64,000 nt of DNA from Promethearchaeia archaeon (lineage in GTDB: Archaea > Asgardarchaeota > Lokiarchaeia > Sigyniarchaeales > SOKP01): the NCBI GenBank assembly GCA_029856045.1, contig JAHQWG010000012.1, positions 1-64,000 on the forward strand, written 5' to 3'. The position numbers were made by a program, and so were the translations under genes. This document shows, piece after piece, positions 55,716 through 64,000 of this stretch (its first letter is position 1; every line of letters begins with the position of its first letter). Under the pieces are notes generated by a model, which was given only the letters and a program-made list of their open reading frames with translations, searched no databases and was not told the origin of the DNA.

Positions 55716-56672
55716 ATGAAAACAATTATATTCGGTCCTGCAAACGCAGGAAAGACAAGTTTGATGAGAACGACGTGCTTGGGTTATAATTTCATGAAAG
55801 TTATAAATCTCAAACCAACACGTGGTATAAGTCGCGAAAATTTTATATTTCGAGGGTTATTGGAAATTTCCGTATGGGATTTTGGAGGACAAAAAAAATA
55901 TCTAGAGCGTTATTTTTCAGAAAAACAGAGACCTGTTATTTTTGGTGATGTGGACGTTGCGATTTTTATGGTAGACGCAACCCGAAATGAACAGTTTGTA
56001 AGAGATACATTTGATAAATTTCTTGAAGCATTAATACAAAATACACCAAAAATAGATAAGATTTATGTTCTTCTAAACAAAATTGATTTAGAGGAATCTA
56101 TGGAGGATGCTGTTTTTGAACTATTGACTAAAAATCTCGACTCAGATTATAGACAAAGATGCGCTTTCACACCAGTTTCTGTAAAAGAGGGGAGTGCACA
56201 GCACAGATTGATCGAGATATTAGATTTCGAAATTCAAATATCTACTTTATCAATTCAAAGATTAACAGGTATAAGAGCAATTTTAGATAATTTAAAATCA
56301 AATACGAAGGCAAATTATTTAGTTTTTAATAGACCAGATGGATTATTAATATCATCTACATTTGGAAAATTTAGTTTAGAACCATTAGAATATATTAAAT
56401 TTGAGATAGGAACATTAGATTCTAATTTATACCAGATATACCAAAAAGTTTACCGGATTGAGAATAGAATGTCCATATCTCCATTAGAATTATCATTAAT
56501 TATCTATGAATCTGAAGAAAATTATGTTTTAATAAAAGAGATCTCTGATAAAGCAGTTTTGATGATAATAACAAATAATAAGGAGAATAATGAATTGAAT
56601 TCGATTTTTGATTTATTTAAAAGTTCCAAGTTTAAAGAATTGGAAAATGCCTTAAGCATTTCCTCTATTTAA
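55716..56672 (+). CDS. Rag/Gtr-like GTPase with C-terminal roadblock/longin-like domain
   Basis: This is a 318-residue protein. G domain: P-loop 'FGPANAGKTS' with switch I 'LKPTRG', switch II 'DFGGQKKYLERY' and G4 'LNKIDL' match Gtr1/RagA. Residues of about 185-318 form an extra alpha/beta region like the roadblock/longin C-terminal domain of Rag GTPases, needed there for dimerisation. Paralogue at 7692. GTG 55704 is in frame, but ATG 55716 has GTGAGG seven nt upstream and is preferred. Nutrient-sensing or membrane roles are extrapolated from eukaryotes. Confidence 0.82.
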   Translation: MKTIIFGPANAGKTSLMRTTCLGYNFMKVINLKPTRGISRENFIFRGLLEISVWDFGGQKKYLERYFSEKQRPVIFGDVDVAIFMVDATRNEQFVRDTFDKFLEALIQNTPKIDKIYVLLNKIDLEESMEDAVFELLTKNLDSDYRQRCAFTPVSVKEGSAQHRLIEILDFEIQISTLSIQRLTGIRAILDNLKSNTKANYLVFNRPDGLLISSTFGKFSLEPLEYIKFEIGTLDSNLYQIYQKVYRIENRMSISPLELSLIIYESEENYVLIKEISDKAVLMIITNNKENNELNSIFDLFKSSKFKELENALSISSI

Positions 56673-56717
56673 ACATCAATATATCATCAATTAATTCATT
56701 ATTTTTTTATTTTTAAA

Positions 56718-57599
56718 TTAACTCTTCGATTTTTCAACCGAAAAAATGGATGATGCCATATAAAGGGCTCCATTTAATTCATTCTTTGGTGCTATTCTAG
56801 ATGTGTCAATTAAAATATATTTTATATCTAAATAAACAGCTCCATATGATTTTCCATTACCCAAATGGATTAATGTTCTATAAATTAAGTTTCCACTAAT
56901 TCCATTTGGTGCCAAAATTAAATTTGCTCCATTTTTGATACTATTTTCAATTAAAATCTGGTCGTGAAAAATTTCAATGTTTGGTTTCTGATTACGGAAA
57001 TATTTAACTAAATTTTCAGCATCATCTATTGTTTCATCAACACTCTTATCGCGACCAACATCAGTAAGCCTTCCACCGCTCAAGATTGAAATCTTTGGTT
57101 TAATCTTTAATTTTTCAAATAATTCTAAGGATTTCTCGATGAATTTCTTTTTTTCGTTGAAATTTTTACACTCATCAATACCAACAGGTCCAAAAAAAAA
57201 CTGCACTCCCTTTACGGTTTCGAGAAGTGCAAGCCTATAAATGTTTTTAATTTTTAATGAATCTTTGAGTAATTTCAAGAACTCAGAAGATTTAAAACTC
57301 CCTCTTACTATTGCATTTATCTTATTGTTAATTAAATATGTTATCATTTCTTTTTCTGGTTCAATACTACTAATTAATTTAATTTTTGATTGACGTGGGC
57401 TATTATTTAGCTGATATGATTTAATTTCATGTATGGCTTTTTTTTCTCCAAATAAATAAATCCAAACTTGATTTTTAATAGAAAAATCTAATGCAGTTGT
57501 AAAAATCTTAATGTTTTGATTTTTCTTTTCTCCCACACCTATTCCTATTATCAAGTCGTCAAATGAAATTTTTTGTTTTAAAATTTCAATTATTCTCAT
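56718..57599 (-). CDS. MtxX / methanogenesis marker protein 4-like
   Basis: This is a 293-residue protein related to phosphate acetyl/butyryltransferases. 'IGIGVGEKKN' at the start, 'SILSGGRLTDVGRD' and 'NGANLILAPNGISGNLIYRTLIHLGNG' blocks are the MtxX/Mmp4 signatures. In methanogens the gene tracks with methyl-coenzyme M reductase users, yet no such genes are seen here; the biochemical role is unknown even in methanogens. The assignment rests on remembered motifs and could be checked by a profile search. Confidence 0.7.
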   Translation of the reverse strand: MRIIEILKQKISFDDLIIGIGVGEKKNQNIKIFTTALDFSIKNQVWIYLFGEKKAIHEIKSYQLNNSPRQSKIKLISSIEPEKEMITYLINNKINAIVRGSFKSSEFLKLLKDSLKIKNIYRLALLETVKGVQFFFGPVGIDECKNFNEKKKFIEKSLELFEKLKIKPKISILSGGRLTDVGRDKSVDETIDDAENLVKYFRNQKPNIEIFHDQILIENSIKNGANLILAPNGISGNLIYRTLIHLGNGKSYGAVYLDIKYILIDTSRIAPKNELNGALYMASSIFSVEKSKS

Positions 57600-57640
57600 T
57601 CTTCAATAATGGTTTGTGATATGATGTTATATATTAATAT

Positions 57641-58702
57641 TTAAAAAAATAAAAAAGCAATTGATATAGTTACAGCGTTATAGACGCCATGCCCAACAAT
57701 ACATGCTGTTAAATTTTCCTTTCTCCAGATATATAATGCACCTAACATTAGGGAAATAATAAAATAAGGTGGGAAAAGCAAAAGAAACAATTCAGTTGGC
57801 ATAAGTATTGGAATTACATGGAAAAAAGTAAATAAAATAGCTGTAAAAATTAAAGCCCATTTTTGTCCAATATGTCTATCCCATCCTTTTTGAGTAAACC
57901 CTCGGAAAATTATTTCCTCCGATGGACCTACAATTAAAATCATCATTACTATCATTAAAATCAATTCTAATATGTTTGATGCTAGCATATCTGTAGTAAA
58001 ACCAGTTTCTTCTGCACTACCATATGCTCTTTCAAGAAATTCTGGACCAAATATTGACCCAAAAGTTAAGTCTGTTAAAAATGATACGAGATTAACTATG
58101 AAATATGCACTAACGGCAAATAATAGACCAATTAAAACTTCTTTTAAAATATAATTATCCTTATTTTCATTATTAAAAATACCTAGGAGTTTAATTCGAT
58201 TATTAAATGTAGGATGTTGAATATATCTACCAACATACCATATTGGAATAAAGAAAAAAATCAGTTCTGCAATTGTTGTTAGAGAAATAAATAAAGGACT
58301 AGTTAAAAATTCAAGAACCTCATAAGGATTTTCCATTGTAAAAATCAATGGAATAATAATAATTAACGATATAACTAGAATTAACACTTCAATTAGAATA
58401 AAAGAGAGAATAGGCAAGCCTAATGAACTAAAAATTCCCCATAATTTTTTCTTCTTGGTCTTGATTAACTCATCATCATTTAATTTTATTCTTTCATCGA
58501 TACGGGTTAATGGGATTGTAGATGGTAATGATTTATAATGCTTGAAGTACTGAATATCAAAACCACATTGCATACAGAACCTAATATTTTCAACTGAAGG
58601 CAACCTGTTACCACAACGGGGACAAAATTCCCATAAAGTATCTGTTGGTTTTTTGGGTAATTCCAATTCGATTTCGTCCTCTTTAAAATTCTTTTCATTC
58701 AT
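57641..58702 (-). CDS. CPBP-family intramembrane metalloprotease with N-terminal zinc ribbon
   Basis: This is a 353-residue protein. The N-terminus carries 'FCPRCGN ... FCMQCGFD', a zinc ribbon, then about eight hydrophobic helices. CPBP motifs are present: 'GPSEEIIFRGF' (Glu-Glu and Arg) and 'FTFFHVIP' (His), plus the final 'VGHGVYNAV'. Relatives are the CaaX protease Rce1 and bacterial abortive-infection/immunity proteases. The target is unknown. ATG 58702 is preferred to a TTG five codons upstream. Confidence 0.87.
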   Translation of the reverse strand: MNEKNFKEDEIELELPKKPTDTLWEFCPRCGNRLPSVENIRFCMQCGFDIQYFKHYKSLPSTIPLTRIDERIKLNDDELIKTKKKKLWGIFSSLGLPILSFILIEVLILVISLIIIIPLIFTMENPYEVLEFLTSPLFISLTTIAELIFFFIPIWYVGRYIQHPTFNNRIKLLGIFNNENKDNYILKEVLIGLLFAVSAYFIVNLVSFLTDLTFGSIFGPEFLERAYGSAEETGFTTDMLASNILELILMIVMMILIVGPSEEIIFRGFTQKGWDRHIGQKWALIFTAILFTFFHVIPILMPTELFLLLFPPYFIISLMLGALYIWRKENLTACIVGHGVYNAVTISIAFLFF

Positions 58703-58786
58703 ATTCTTCAAATCCAAACTATTATTAATATATCAATTTTTTTATTTTTAGTTTTGTAAAATATCAATATTATTCAAAAACAATTT

Positions 58787-60553
58787 TTATTGAGTAAAAT
58801 AACAAAACAATTCATTTTCTTTCAGTTTTATGGGGTTCACAAAACCATATCTTTCGAATTGAATGGTTTTATTCATGGGAATATCTAATAAATTCAATTC
58901 TCCATAACCTACTTCCATTAAACCATCAATTTTTAAAATTTTAACTCTAATATTTTCTTCTTGAAGAACCCAATGAATGATTTTAAAAGTTCGATTTAAT
59001 TCTTTGCTAGCAAATTCAGCATTAATACGATTAGTTGGCTTTAAAATTTCAGTTATTTTAATATTAAATAAGTTTTTTAAACGTATTTGATTGTTCTGAG
59101 TTAATTTCCCAGCATCACTTTTAGAGATATATACCTTCAATTTATCATCTATTATTCTACTCCTTATCAATCTTTTACCTTTTTTTGGATTAGTTGGTAA
59201 TAAAAGTGGTTCTGCCTTAATCTCCTCAAACGGAATACCCTTTATTATCAAAGATACGGGATTATTAACAAAAAAGTATCTATTCGAGATAGAATCAATC
59301 AATTCAGAATTTTTGGCATATAACCATTGATCAGAGAATGTAATTCCTGAAAGAGATAATCCTAAATTAAATAATGTTTGCCTTAAAGCTTCAGTTTTAA
59401 TACCCCGCTTTTTAAGAGATTGCAAACTCCAAGTTCTTGGATCATTCCATCCAATATAAGTTCCTTGTAAAATCGCATTTCTTGACAGTGTTTTACTGAG
59501 TTTTTTTTCAGGAAAATTTAATCTACCATAGTGTAGAAATTCACAGTATTCCCAATTAAATATATCCCAGATGAATTTCTCGATAATATCTTCTTTAACA
59601 AGATCAGATCCCCTTAAAATATGGGTAACTCCAATTAAATAATCATCAATTCCCCAAGAAAATTCAAGCATGGGCCAGACTCGATATTTAGTACCAACTC
59701 GTGGATGTTCTGCATCAGATATTCTCATAATAATTTGATCTCTTAAAGCAGGATCTTTCTGATCCATACCAGTTTTCAATCGAACAACAGCTGCCATCTC
59801 TTGATAATCACCATTTAACATTTTTTCCCAGCCTTCTAAATTTTTCTCGGGAGTATTATTACGATGAGGACATTCCTTTCCAGTTTTTTTATAGTTCTCC
59901 CTAAAATCATTACCTTCACATAAACAAACATATGCATTATTTTCAGTGAGAAGTTGTTTGCAATATTTATAGTATATTTCCAATCTATCACTCTTATAAT
60001 ATTCCTTATTATATTTTACTCCTAACCATTCCAATCCTTCCTTAATTAAGTCATACGCCTCAGGAAGAATATATTTAGCTTTTGGATCATTTCTCTTGGC
60101 TTTAGAACTACCGATTGTATCATCGTAAAACAAAATTAATTCTCCATTGTATCTTTTTACATATTCATTATTCAAAATAATCATTCGAGCATTTCCGATG
60201 TGTAAAGCTCCACTTGGATATGGTGCAAGTCGCATTACAACTTTTTTATAATTCTCTACATTTGGCAGATCTGGTAATGTTTTAAATTCTTCTACTTTTT
60301 CTTTCATTTTCTCTAAAGCAGATGGTTCTAAAGAGAACAATTTTTCTTTTTGCACATTTAATGATAAATTATTGATTTCCTCAATTATTGAATCTATTAA
60401 TGGCATTATATCTTTTAATTTTGAACGAATTTCACTATTTAAAGCTATTAACTTTCCAATAATTGCTTTTCTTTGGGCGATGCCTTCAAATTTTATAGCA
60501 TTTTTAAGCCCTACAATCCAAATAGATTTTTCTATATCTTCGCGGTTTAACAT
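58787..60553 (-). CDS. gltX: Glutamyl-tRNA synthetase, archaeal type
   Basis: This is a 588-residue class Ib synthetase of the archaeal/GlnRS-like group. The long helical N-terminus (1-100) is followed by HIGH-type 'PSGALHIGNARM', an acidic 'DDTIGSSKAKR' loop, the KMSKS-type 'KKLSKTLSRN', and a beta-barrel anticodon-binding domain (about 400-588). It charges tRNA-Glu and probably tRNA-Gln, needing an amidotransferase not in the window. A Cys-rich insert near 'CKQLL ... CLCEG ... CPH' may bind zinc. Confidence 0.92.
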   Translation of the reverse strand: MLNREDIEKSIWIVGLKNAIKFEGIAQRKAIIGKLIALNSEIRSKLKDIMPLIDSIIEEINNLSLNVQKEKLFSLEPSALEKMKEKVEEFKTLPDLPNVENYKKVVMRLAPYPSGALHIGNARMIILNNEYVKRYNGELILFYDDTIGSSKAKRNDPKAKYILPEAYDLIKEGLEWLGVKYNKEYYKSDRLEIYYKYCKQLLTENNAYVCLCEGNDFRENYKKTGKECPHRNNTPEKNLEGWEKMLNGDYQEMAAVVRLKTGMDQKDPALRDQIIMRISDAEHPRVGTKYRVWPMLEFSWGIDDYLIGVTHILRGSDLVKEDIIEKFIWDIFNWEYCEFLHYGRLNFPEKKLSKTLSRNAILQGTYIGWNDPRTWSLQSLKKRGIKTEALRQTLFNLGLSLSGITFSDQWLYAKNSELIDSISNRYFFVNNPVSLIIKGIPFEEIKAEPLLLPTNPKKGKRLIRSRIIDDKLKVYISKSDAGKLTQNNQIRLKNLFNIKITEILKPTNRINAEFASKELNRTFKIIHWVLQEENIRVKILKIDGLMEVGYGELNLLDIPMNKTIQFERYGFVNPIKLKENELFCYFTQ

Positions 60554-60654
60554 ATTTATCTAAATTACTTCTAATTAATAATATTATTAGCTAAATTTTA
60601 TAATTTAACTAACTATAATAAATAGTAATAAACGCAAAAAAATTATTTCCTAAC

Positions 60655-61254
60655 ATGCCAAAATATTACAAAGGATACATTCTTATCAGATTACGGGAGA
60701 TAGGCTCAGAATGGAAAGTAGTAGAGAAAGTTAGAAATTTAAAATCAAGAGAAGATGATGAAGATGAAGATTGGTATGCTTTTTATTGTACTCCCATATA
60801 TGGATCGTGGGATATTTTATTGGAAATATGTCTTTCGAAGCATGAAGAATTAGATAAGTTGAAAACTTTTCTTAAAATCGACGAGGAATTATCTAAGATG
60901 ATTGAAGAATCCATAACATTAATTTCTATGAAGAATAATTTTGATGCTTCAAAAATAAAATCTCAAAATCTTTATTATCGTGCTTATGTTCTTATTAGAT
61001 TAAAAAAAATTGGGTTGGAAGAAGAAATTGTAAATAAAATAAAAGATTTAAGATCTACCGAGTATGGAGAAGATTGGTTAATAACATATGCTTCTCCGGT
61101 TTATGGAGGCTGGGATTTATTAGTTTCTATATCATTTTCTAAACTTTATGAATTAGATAAAATAATTACTAATTTACGTAGTGAAAAGGAGTTATCAACA
61201 ATTATCGAAGAAACTACCACGCTAATTGGAGCAAAGCAGAATTTTATGGGGTAA
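60655..61254 (+). CDS. Duplicated Lrp/AsnC-type ligand-binding (RAM) domains without HTH
   Basis: This is a 199-residue protein built from two similar halves of about 90 residues: 'YKGYILIRLREIG ... WYAFYCTPIYGSWDILLEI ... MIEESITLIS' and 'YRAYVLIRLKKIG ... WLITYASPVYGGWDLLVSI ... IIEETTTLIG'. Each matches the alpha-beta sandwich of Lrp/AsnC effector domains, where G-x-W-D marks the ligand/dimer region. No helix-turn-helix is present, so it may be a stand-alone sensor or modulator. A tandem duplication is evident from the sequence. Confidence 0.7.
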   Translation: MPKYYKGYILIRLREIGSEWKVVEKVRNLKSREDDEDEDWYAFYCTPIYGSWDILLEICLSKHEELDKLKTFLKIDEELSKMIEESITLISMKNNFDASKIKSQNLYYRAYVLIRLKKIGLEEEIVNKIKDLRSTEYGEDWLITYASPVYGGWDLLVSISFSKLYELDKIITNLRSEKELSTIIEETTTLIGAKQNFMG

Positions 61255-61280
61255 TACAAAAGAAAATAAAAAATAGAAAT

Positions 61281-62282
61281 TTAAGATAAACCATAAGATA
61301 ATTTAAGAAGGTCGTTATTTATAGCTCCAGCTGATATTGTCTTCCCGGTTTTTAAATTATTTACAGTATATAATGCTGGAGCGAAAAGTCCTGGGTCAAT
61401 ATCATAGAATTTATAGTCGACTTCTTTAAAGGTTTCAATGAAAGGTTTTCCATAGCTGGAAGATGTGTTTGATGGTGCTTTTTTAACAAGTTCCCACAAT
61501 TCTTCTTGTTTTTCTTTGTCAGTTTCAATTGTATAATATACACTTCCAGTTGCAATTAATGAGTCGTTAGTAACTCCCATCGCTTTTAAATCATCTTTTG
61601 CAATTGGGGCAATTGTGGTCGTTCCAAAACCATATTTAATCACATCTAACGGAAAATGTAACTCATGCAGTTTATGAATACCCGTTTCTACAATTCTTGA
61701 TGCTACTTGAATTGAGCCACATAAACATGCTGTGGGTGCGCAACATGCATAAGTATTACTAGGGCTTACTCCGCATTTTTTAGCCACTAATTCCATTACT
61801 TCCTCATTGGGTAATATTGCTGTTTCAAATACTAAAATTGCACAATCGGCATCATCTTTATACCCCAATTCTTCATATAAATCCTTTTCAACTAGCGACA
61901 GCGCTCTAGCAGGTCCAGAACCTAAAGATTCAAAAATTTTTTTCTTTTTGATTTCTCCATCAATTTCCACTTCTCTTTTTAGTTTTACATTCCACCCTGC
62001 GAATTGAGATGCCATACAAGCAATTATTGGCTCAGAAGTATTAACAGTAATAGCGGGAATATAATGTTTATCCAGCATATAATTTGTAAATTTTACAATT
62101 CCAAGACCTCCTAGACAAATTTCAGATAAAAATTTTCCAGCTCCATAAGATCCTTTACTAAAATCTAATACTGTGGCGCGATTTGACAGAGTATTAACTG
62201 AAACGTTTAATATTTCCTTATTTGCGATAACCCTCTTTACAATCTCTAAAGCTAATTTATTTACACTTAAAGGTGCTTCCAA
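61281..62282 (-). CDS. mch: Methenyltetrahydromethanopterin cyclohydrolase
   Basis: This is a 333-residue Mch: 'SVNKLALEIV', 'GSYGAGKFLSEICLGGLG', 'SLGSGPARAL', 'NTYACCAPTACLCGSIQV' and 'IKYGFGTTTIAPIA' are family blocks. It interconverts methenyl- and formyl-tetrahydromethanopterin in the archaeal C1 (Wood-Ljungdahl methyl) branch. The start is TTG at 62282 behind a GGTGA Shine-Dalgarno (spacing 7 nt). The presence of an H4MPT pathway fits Asgard archaea of Lokiarchaeal type. It is convergent with the RAM-domain gene. Confidence 0.92.
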   Translation of the reverse strand: MEAPLSVNKLALEIVKRVIANKEILNVSVNTLSNRATVLDFSKGSYGAGKFLSEICLGGLGIVKFTNYMLDKHYIPAITVNTSEPIIACMASQFAGWNVKLKREVEIDGEIKKKKIFESLGSGPARALSLVEKDLYEELGYKDDADCAILVFETAILPNEEVMELVAKKCGVSPSNTYACCAPTACLCGSIQVASRIVETGIHKLHELHFPLDVIKYGFGTTTIAPIAKDDLKAMGVTNDSLIATGSVYYTIETDKEKQEELWELVKKAPSNTSSSYGKPFIETFKEVDYKFYDIDPGLFAPALYTVNNLKTGKTISAGAINNDLLKLSYGLS

Positions 62283-62456
62283 ATAATTTCACCATTAGAA
62301 TATTTTCTTGATTTTTTAAGTATTTATTAATTTACTCTGAAAATAAATAATTATTTATTTATAAATAAATACAAAATTAAAAAATAATTATATACTTAAA
62401 GTTATCAATTAAATTAACAAAATTTTGTATTCAAGTCTAATTTATGGTGTATCCAC

Positions 62457-63284
62457 ATACCCACTAAAATACAAATAATAAAATATTTAGATTTCTTTAA
62501 AAATCCTCCAATTCTTCTTGATGTCAATACAAATCGATTCATTGCCGAAATTGCAGGAAAAGACAGTATTGCTGCAGTGATTCTAGCACTTAAGGAGTAT
62601 GAAGTAAAGTCATTACTAGGAATTAGTTTGTATCATCGGGTTTTATATGGTAATAAAAATGAACCTTGGGAAAATTTCAACCTTCTAGTAGAGTTGTTTT
62701 TATCAAAAGAATTAGATTTCGTACCCTTTATTTATCTCGATGTCGGAAATTTATTTGAGCAATTAATTTTACATAATATTGCTATAGTTCAAAAATATTT
62801 TGGATATTTTACCCCATGTCCAGCATGTCATTTATTTTTTCATATGATGCGAATTCCTATAGCAAATTTCTATAATATTCAAAAAATCATAACAGGTGAA
62901 AGGGAATCTCATAATTCCGTTGAAAAGTTGAATCAAATTTCTGAAATTTTAGATTTATACAAATCTTTACTAGAAAAACATCAGATTGAATTGGTACAAC
63001 CCATACGGAAGATTAAACAAGATGTCAATATTTATCGAATTTTAGGTGATCAATGGAGAAATAATATTAACACATTAAAATGTAGTTTTTCAAATAATTA
63101 TTATGATGAAAACGGAAAAATCCCTTTTGAATTTGATAGAATTATGGATTCCATAACAAATTTTTACTTTCCTTTGTTTTCTTCCGTTATACATTTTATT
63201 AATACTCAACACGAGGAACCAGACGAACAATGGGTCCGAGAAAAAATCTTAAAGGTTATTGATACTTTAAAAGATAAAAGATAA
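62457..63284 (+). CDS. PP-loop ATPase-like protein (non-canonical start likely)
   Basis: The first canonical in-frame start, GTG 62577, lies just after 'AEIAGKDSIAAVI', which looks like a PP-loop (G-K-D-S) of the ATP-pyrophosphatase superfamily, so it cannot be the true start. The frame is open upstream to TAA 62415. ATA 62457, 7 nt after GGTGT (62446-62450), or ATA 62478, gives a 268-275-residue protein. 'CPACH' and 'GERESH' are further conserved-looking motifs, like PP-loop tRNA-modifying or diphthamide-type enzymes. Function is not assigned. An ATG at 62444 is out of frame. Confidence 0.55.
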   Translation: MPTKIQIIKYLDFFKNPPILLDVNTNRFIAEIAGKDSIAAVILALKEYEVKSLLGISLYHRVLYGNKNEPWENFNLLVELFLSKELDFVPFIYLDVGNLFEQLILHNIAIVQKYFGYFTPCPACHLFFHMMRIPIANFYNIQKIITGERESHNSVEKLNQISEILDLYKSLLEKHQIELVQPIRKIKQDVNIYRILGDQWRNNINTLKCSFSNNYYDENGKIPFEFDRIMDSITNFYFPLFSSVIHFINTQHEEPDEQWVREKILKVIDTLKDKR

Positions 63285-63306
63285 CAAGGGAGAAGTAATT
63301 AAAAAT

Positions 63307-63888
63307 CTACTCTGATTTATGAGATAAATTCTTATAAGCAAAAATAAATCGTTGAATTGCAGTTAAGTGAGTTCCAATTGCTAATATTACCATTGTCCAC
63401 CAAATAGCAAAAGGGATCCAGATTTGGATTATTGTGCCAATAATAAGTATTGGAATCCGGTCTGTCCGTTCCAGTAGCCCCACTCCACTTAAACTTACAA
63501 TACCCAGAGATTCTATTTTCGCTCTAGTATAAGAGGTTAAAAATGCACCGAAAATAACAATAAATCCAATTATTATCTCAGTAAATTCTCCAATAATAAT
63601 TCCAACAAAGATCAATATATCTGAATATCGATCTAATGTTGAATCTAAAAATCCTCCGAATTTTGTAACTCCTTGGAGTCGAGCGATTACACCGTCAAGT
63701 TGATCAAGCAAAAAGATAAAACAGAGGAATACAATATCTAATAAAATCCATTTAAAAGAGAATCCTAAAAATACTAAAATTGCAGAAATAAAACCACAAA
63801 TACTAATATAATTTGCTGGAATCTTTTTTAACTTCTTACCTAAAGGAAGTAGAAGCTTGTCTGAAAATTTTTTCACTCTAAATAACAT
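63307..63888 (-). CDS. CDP-alcohol phosphatidyltransferase (archaetidyl-inositol-phosphate synthase-like)
   Basis: This 193-residue membrane protein has about five hydrophobic helices and the CDP-alcohol signature spread over 'DQLDGVIARLQG' and 'GGFLDSTLDRYSD', i.e. D-x2-D-G-x2-A-R-x(8)-G-x3-D-x3-D with all Asp present. It joins a CDP-activated lipid to a polar alcohol. In archaea such enzymes make archaetidylinositol phosphate and other ether lipids; the head group here is not proved. The start is ATG at 63888 near the window end. Confidence 0.88.
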   Translation of the reverse strand: MLFRVKKFSDKLLLPLGKKLKKIPANYISICGFISAILVFLGFSFKWILLDIVFLCFIFLLDQLDGVIARLQGVTKFGGFLDSTLDRYSDILIFVGIIIGEFTEIIIGFIVIFGAFLTSYTRAKIESLGIVSLSGVGLLERTDRIPILIIGTIIQIWIPFAIWWTMVILAIGTHLTAIQRFIFAYKNLSHKSE

Positions 63889-64000
63889 TTATAACAAGAT
63901 AAAGATATATTTTATATTTGAAAATCTATTTGTATATTTTCTTTATTAAGTTAAATTCATTTAGTAACGCTTAAACAAAAAAAAAATAAGAGATTATTGA

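Noticed and set aside
1-64000. CRISPR array, rRNA operon or transposon
   Set aside because: No regularly spaced repeats, rRNA blocks, transposase motifs or terminal inverted repeats were seen on reading; short A/T tracts are background in such AT-rich DNA.

Overview
The window is very AT-rich archaeal DNA, and its gene content points to an Asgard archaeon, most likely of the Lokiarchaeia. Archaeal markers are eS25, uS13, uS4 and uS11, a histone, archaeal GluRS, an intron-containing tRNA-Ser and methenyl-H4MPT cyclohydrolase. Eukaryote-flavoured genes sit beside them: a Bud23-like methyltransferase, a Rab-like GTPase and two Arf/Rag-like GTPases with C-terminal extensions. There are also in-frame UGA (selenocysteine) codons next to a SECIS hairpin whose core resembles the eukaryotic type. 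No rRNA, CRISPR array, phage or insertion sequence was recognised.

Layout. 1-3997: 5' part of a giant secreted Ig-like surface protein (minus strand, runs off the window). 4.2-14.6 kb: Bud23-like methyltransferase, eS25, a papain-like protease, tRNA-Ser, a PfkB kinase, a GTPase, a MoaD/ThiS-like carrier with a ThiI-like protein, a tandem phosphoesterase, two membrane-anchored hexapeptide acyltransferase-like proteins and a coiled-coil/zinc-ribbon protein. 14.7-19.4 kb: dehydrogenase, LigT-type RNA phosphoesterase, HAD, DUF211, HIT and histone genes. 19.8-24.9 kb: TrmB-like regulator, Rab-like GTPase, CofC, a coiled-coil protein and SerRS. 25.1-32 kb: a redox cluster with seleno-HdrA, seleno-VhuD/MvhD, an FrhB-like F420 protein and a 931-residue HdrCB/GltD fusion. 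32.2-42.4 kb: uS13-uS4, cold-shock protein, PepT, uS11, coiled-coil proteins, NadE, an MFS transporter and an HDAC-like hydrolase. 42.6-47.9 kb: an orphan Eco57I-type restriction-methylase, a gene-poor stretch and small ORFs. 47.9-63.9 kb: amidohydrolase, DHH nuclease (GAN/RecJ type), membrane proteins, flavodoxin-fold reductase, beta-CASP RNase, an MTAP/APT purine-salvage pair, Rag-like GTPase, MtxX-like protein, CPBP protease, GluRS, a duplicated Lrp-type sensor domain, Mch, a PP-loop protein and a CDP-alcohol phosphatidyltransferase.

How the genes fit together. Mch (H4MPT C1 branch), CofC (F420 synthesis), the FrhB-like protein and the Hdr proteins suggest a strictly anaerobic, H4MPT/F420-based metabolism with flavin-based electron bifurcation, and no methyl-CoM reductase is present here. 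The main discovery candidate is the HdrA-VhuD pair: three plus two in-frame UGA codons, nearly all at Cys positions of the families, with only one recognisable SECIS, placed after the second gene. Further points of interest are a GltD flavoprotein module nested inside the first CCG domain of an HdrB-like protein, several ORFs whose best start appears to be AUA behind a GGUGA Shine-Dalgarno sequence, a ThiI-like protein without its ATP-binding motif, and an MTAP with an embedded zinc ribbon.
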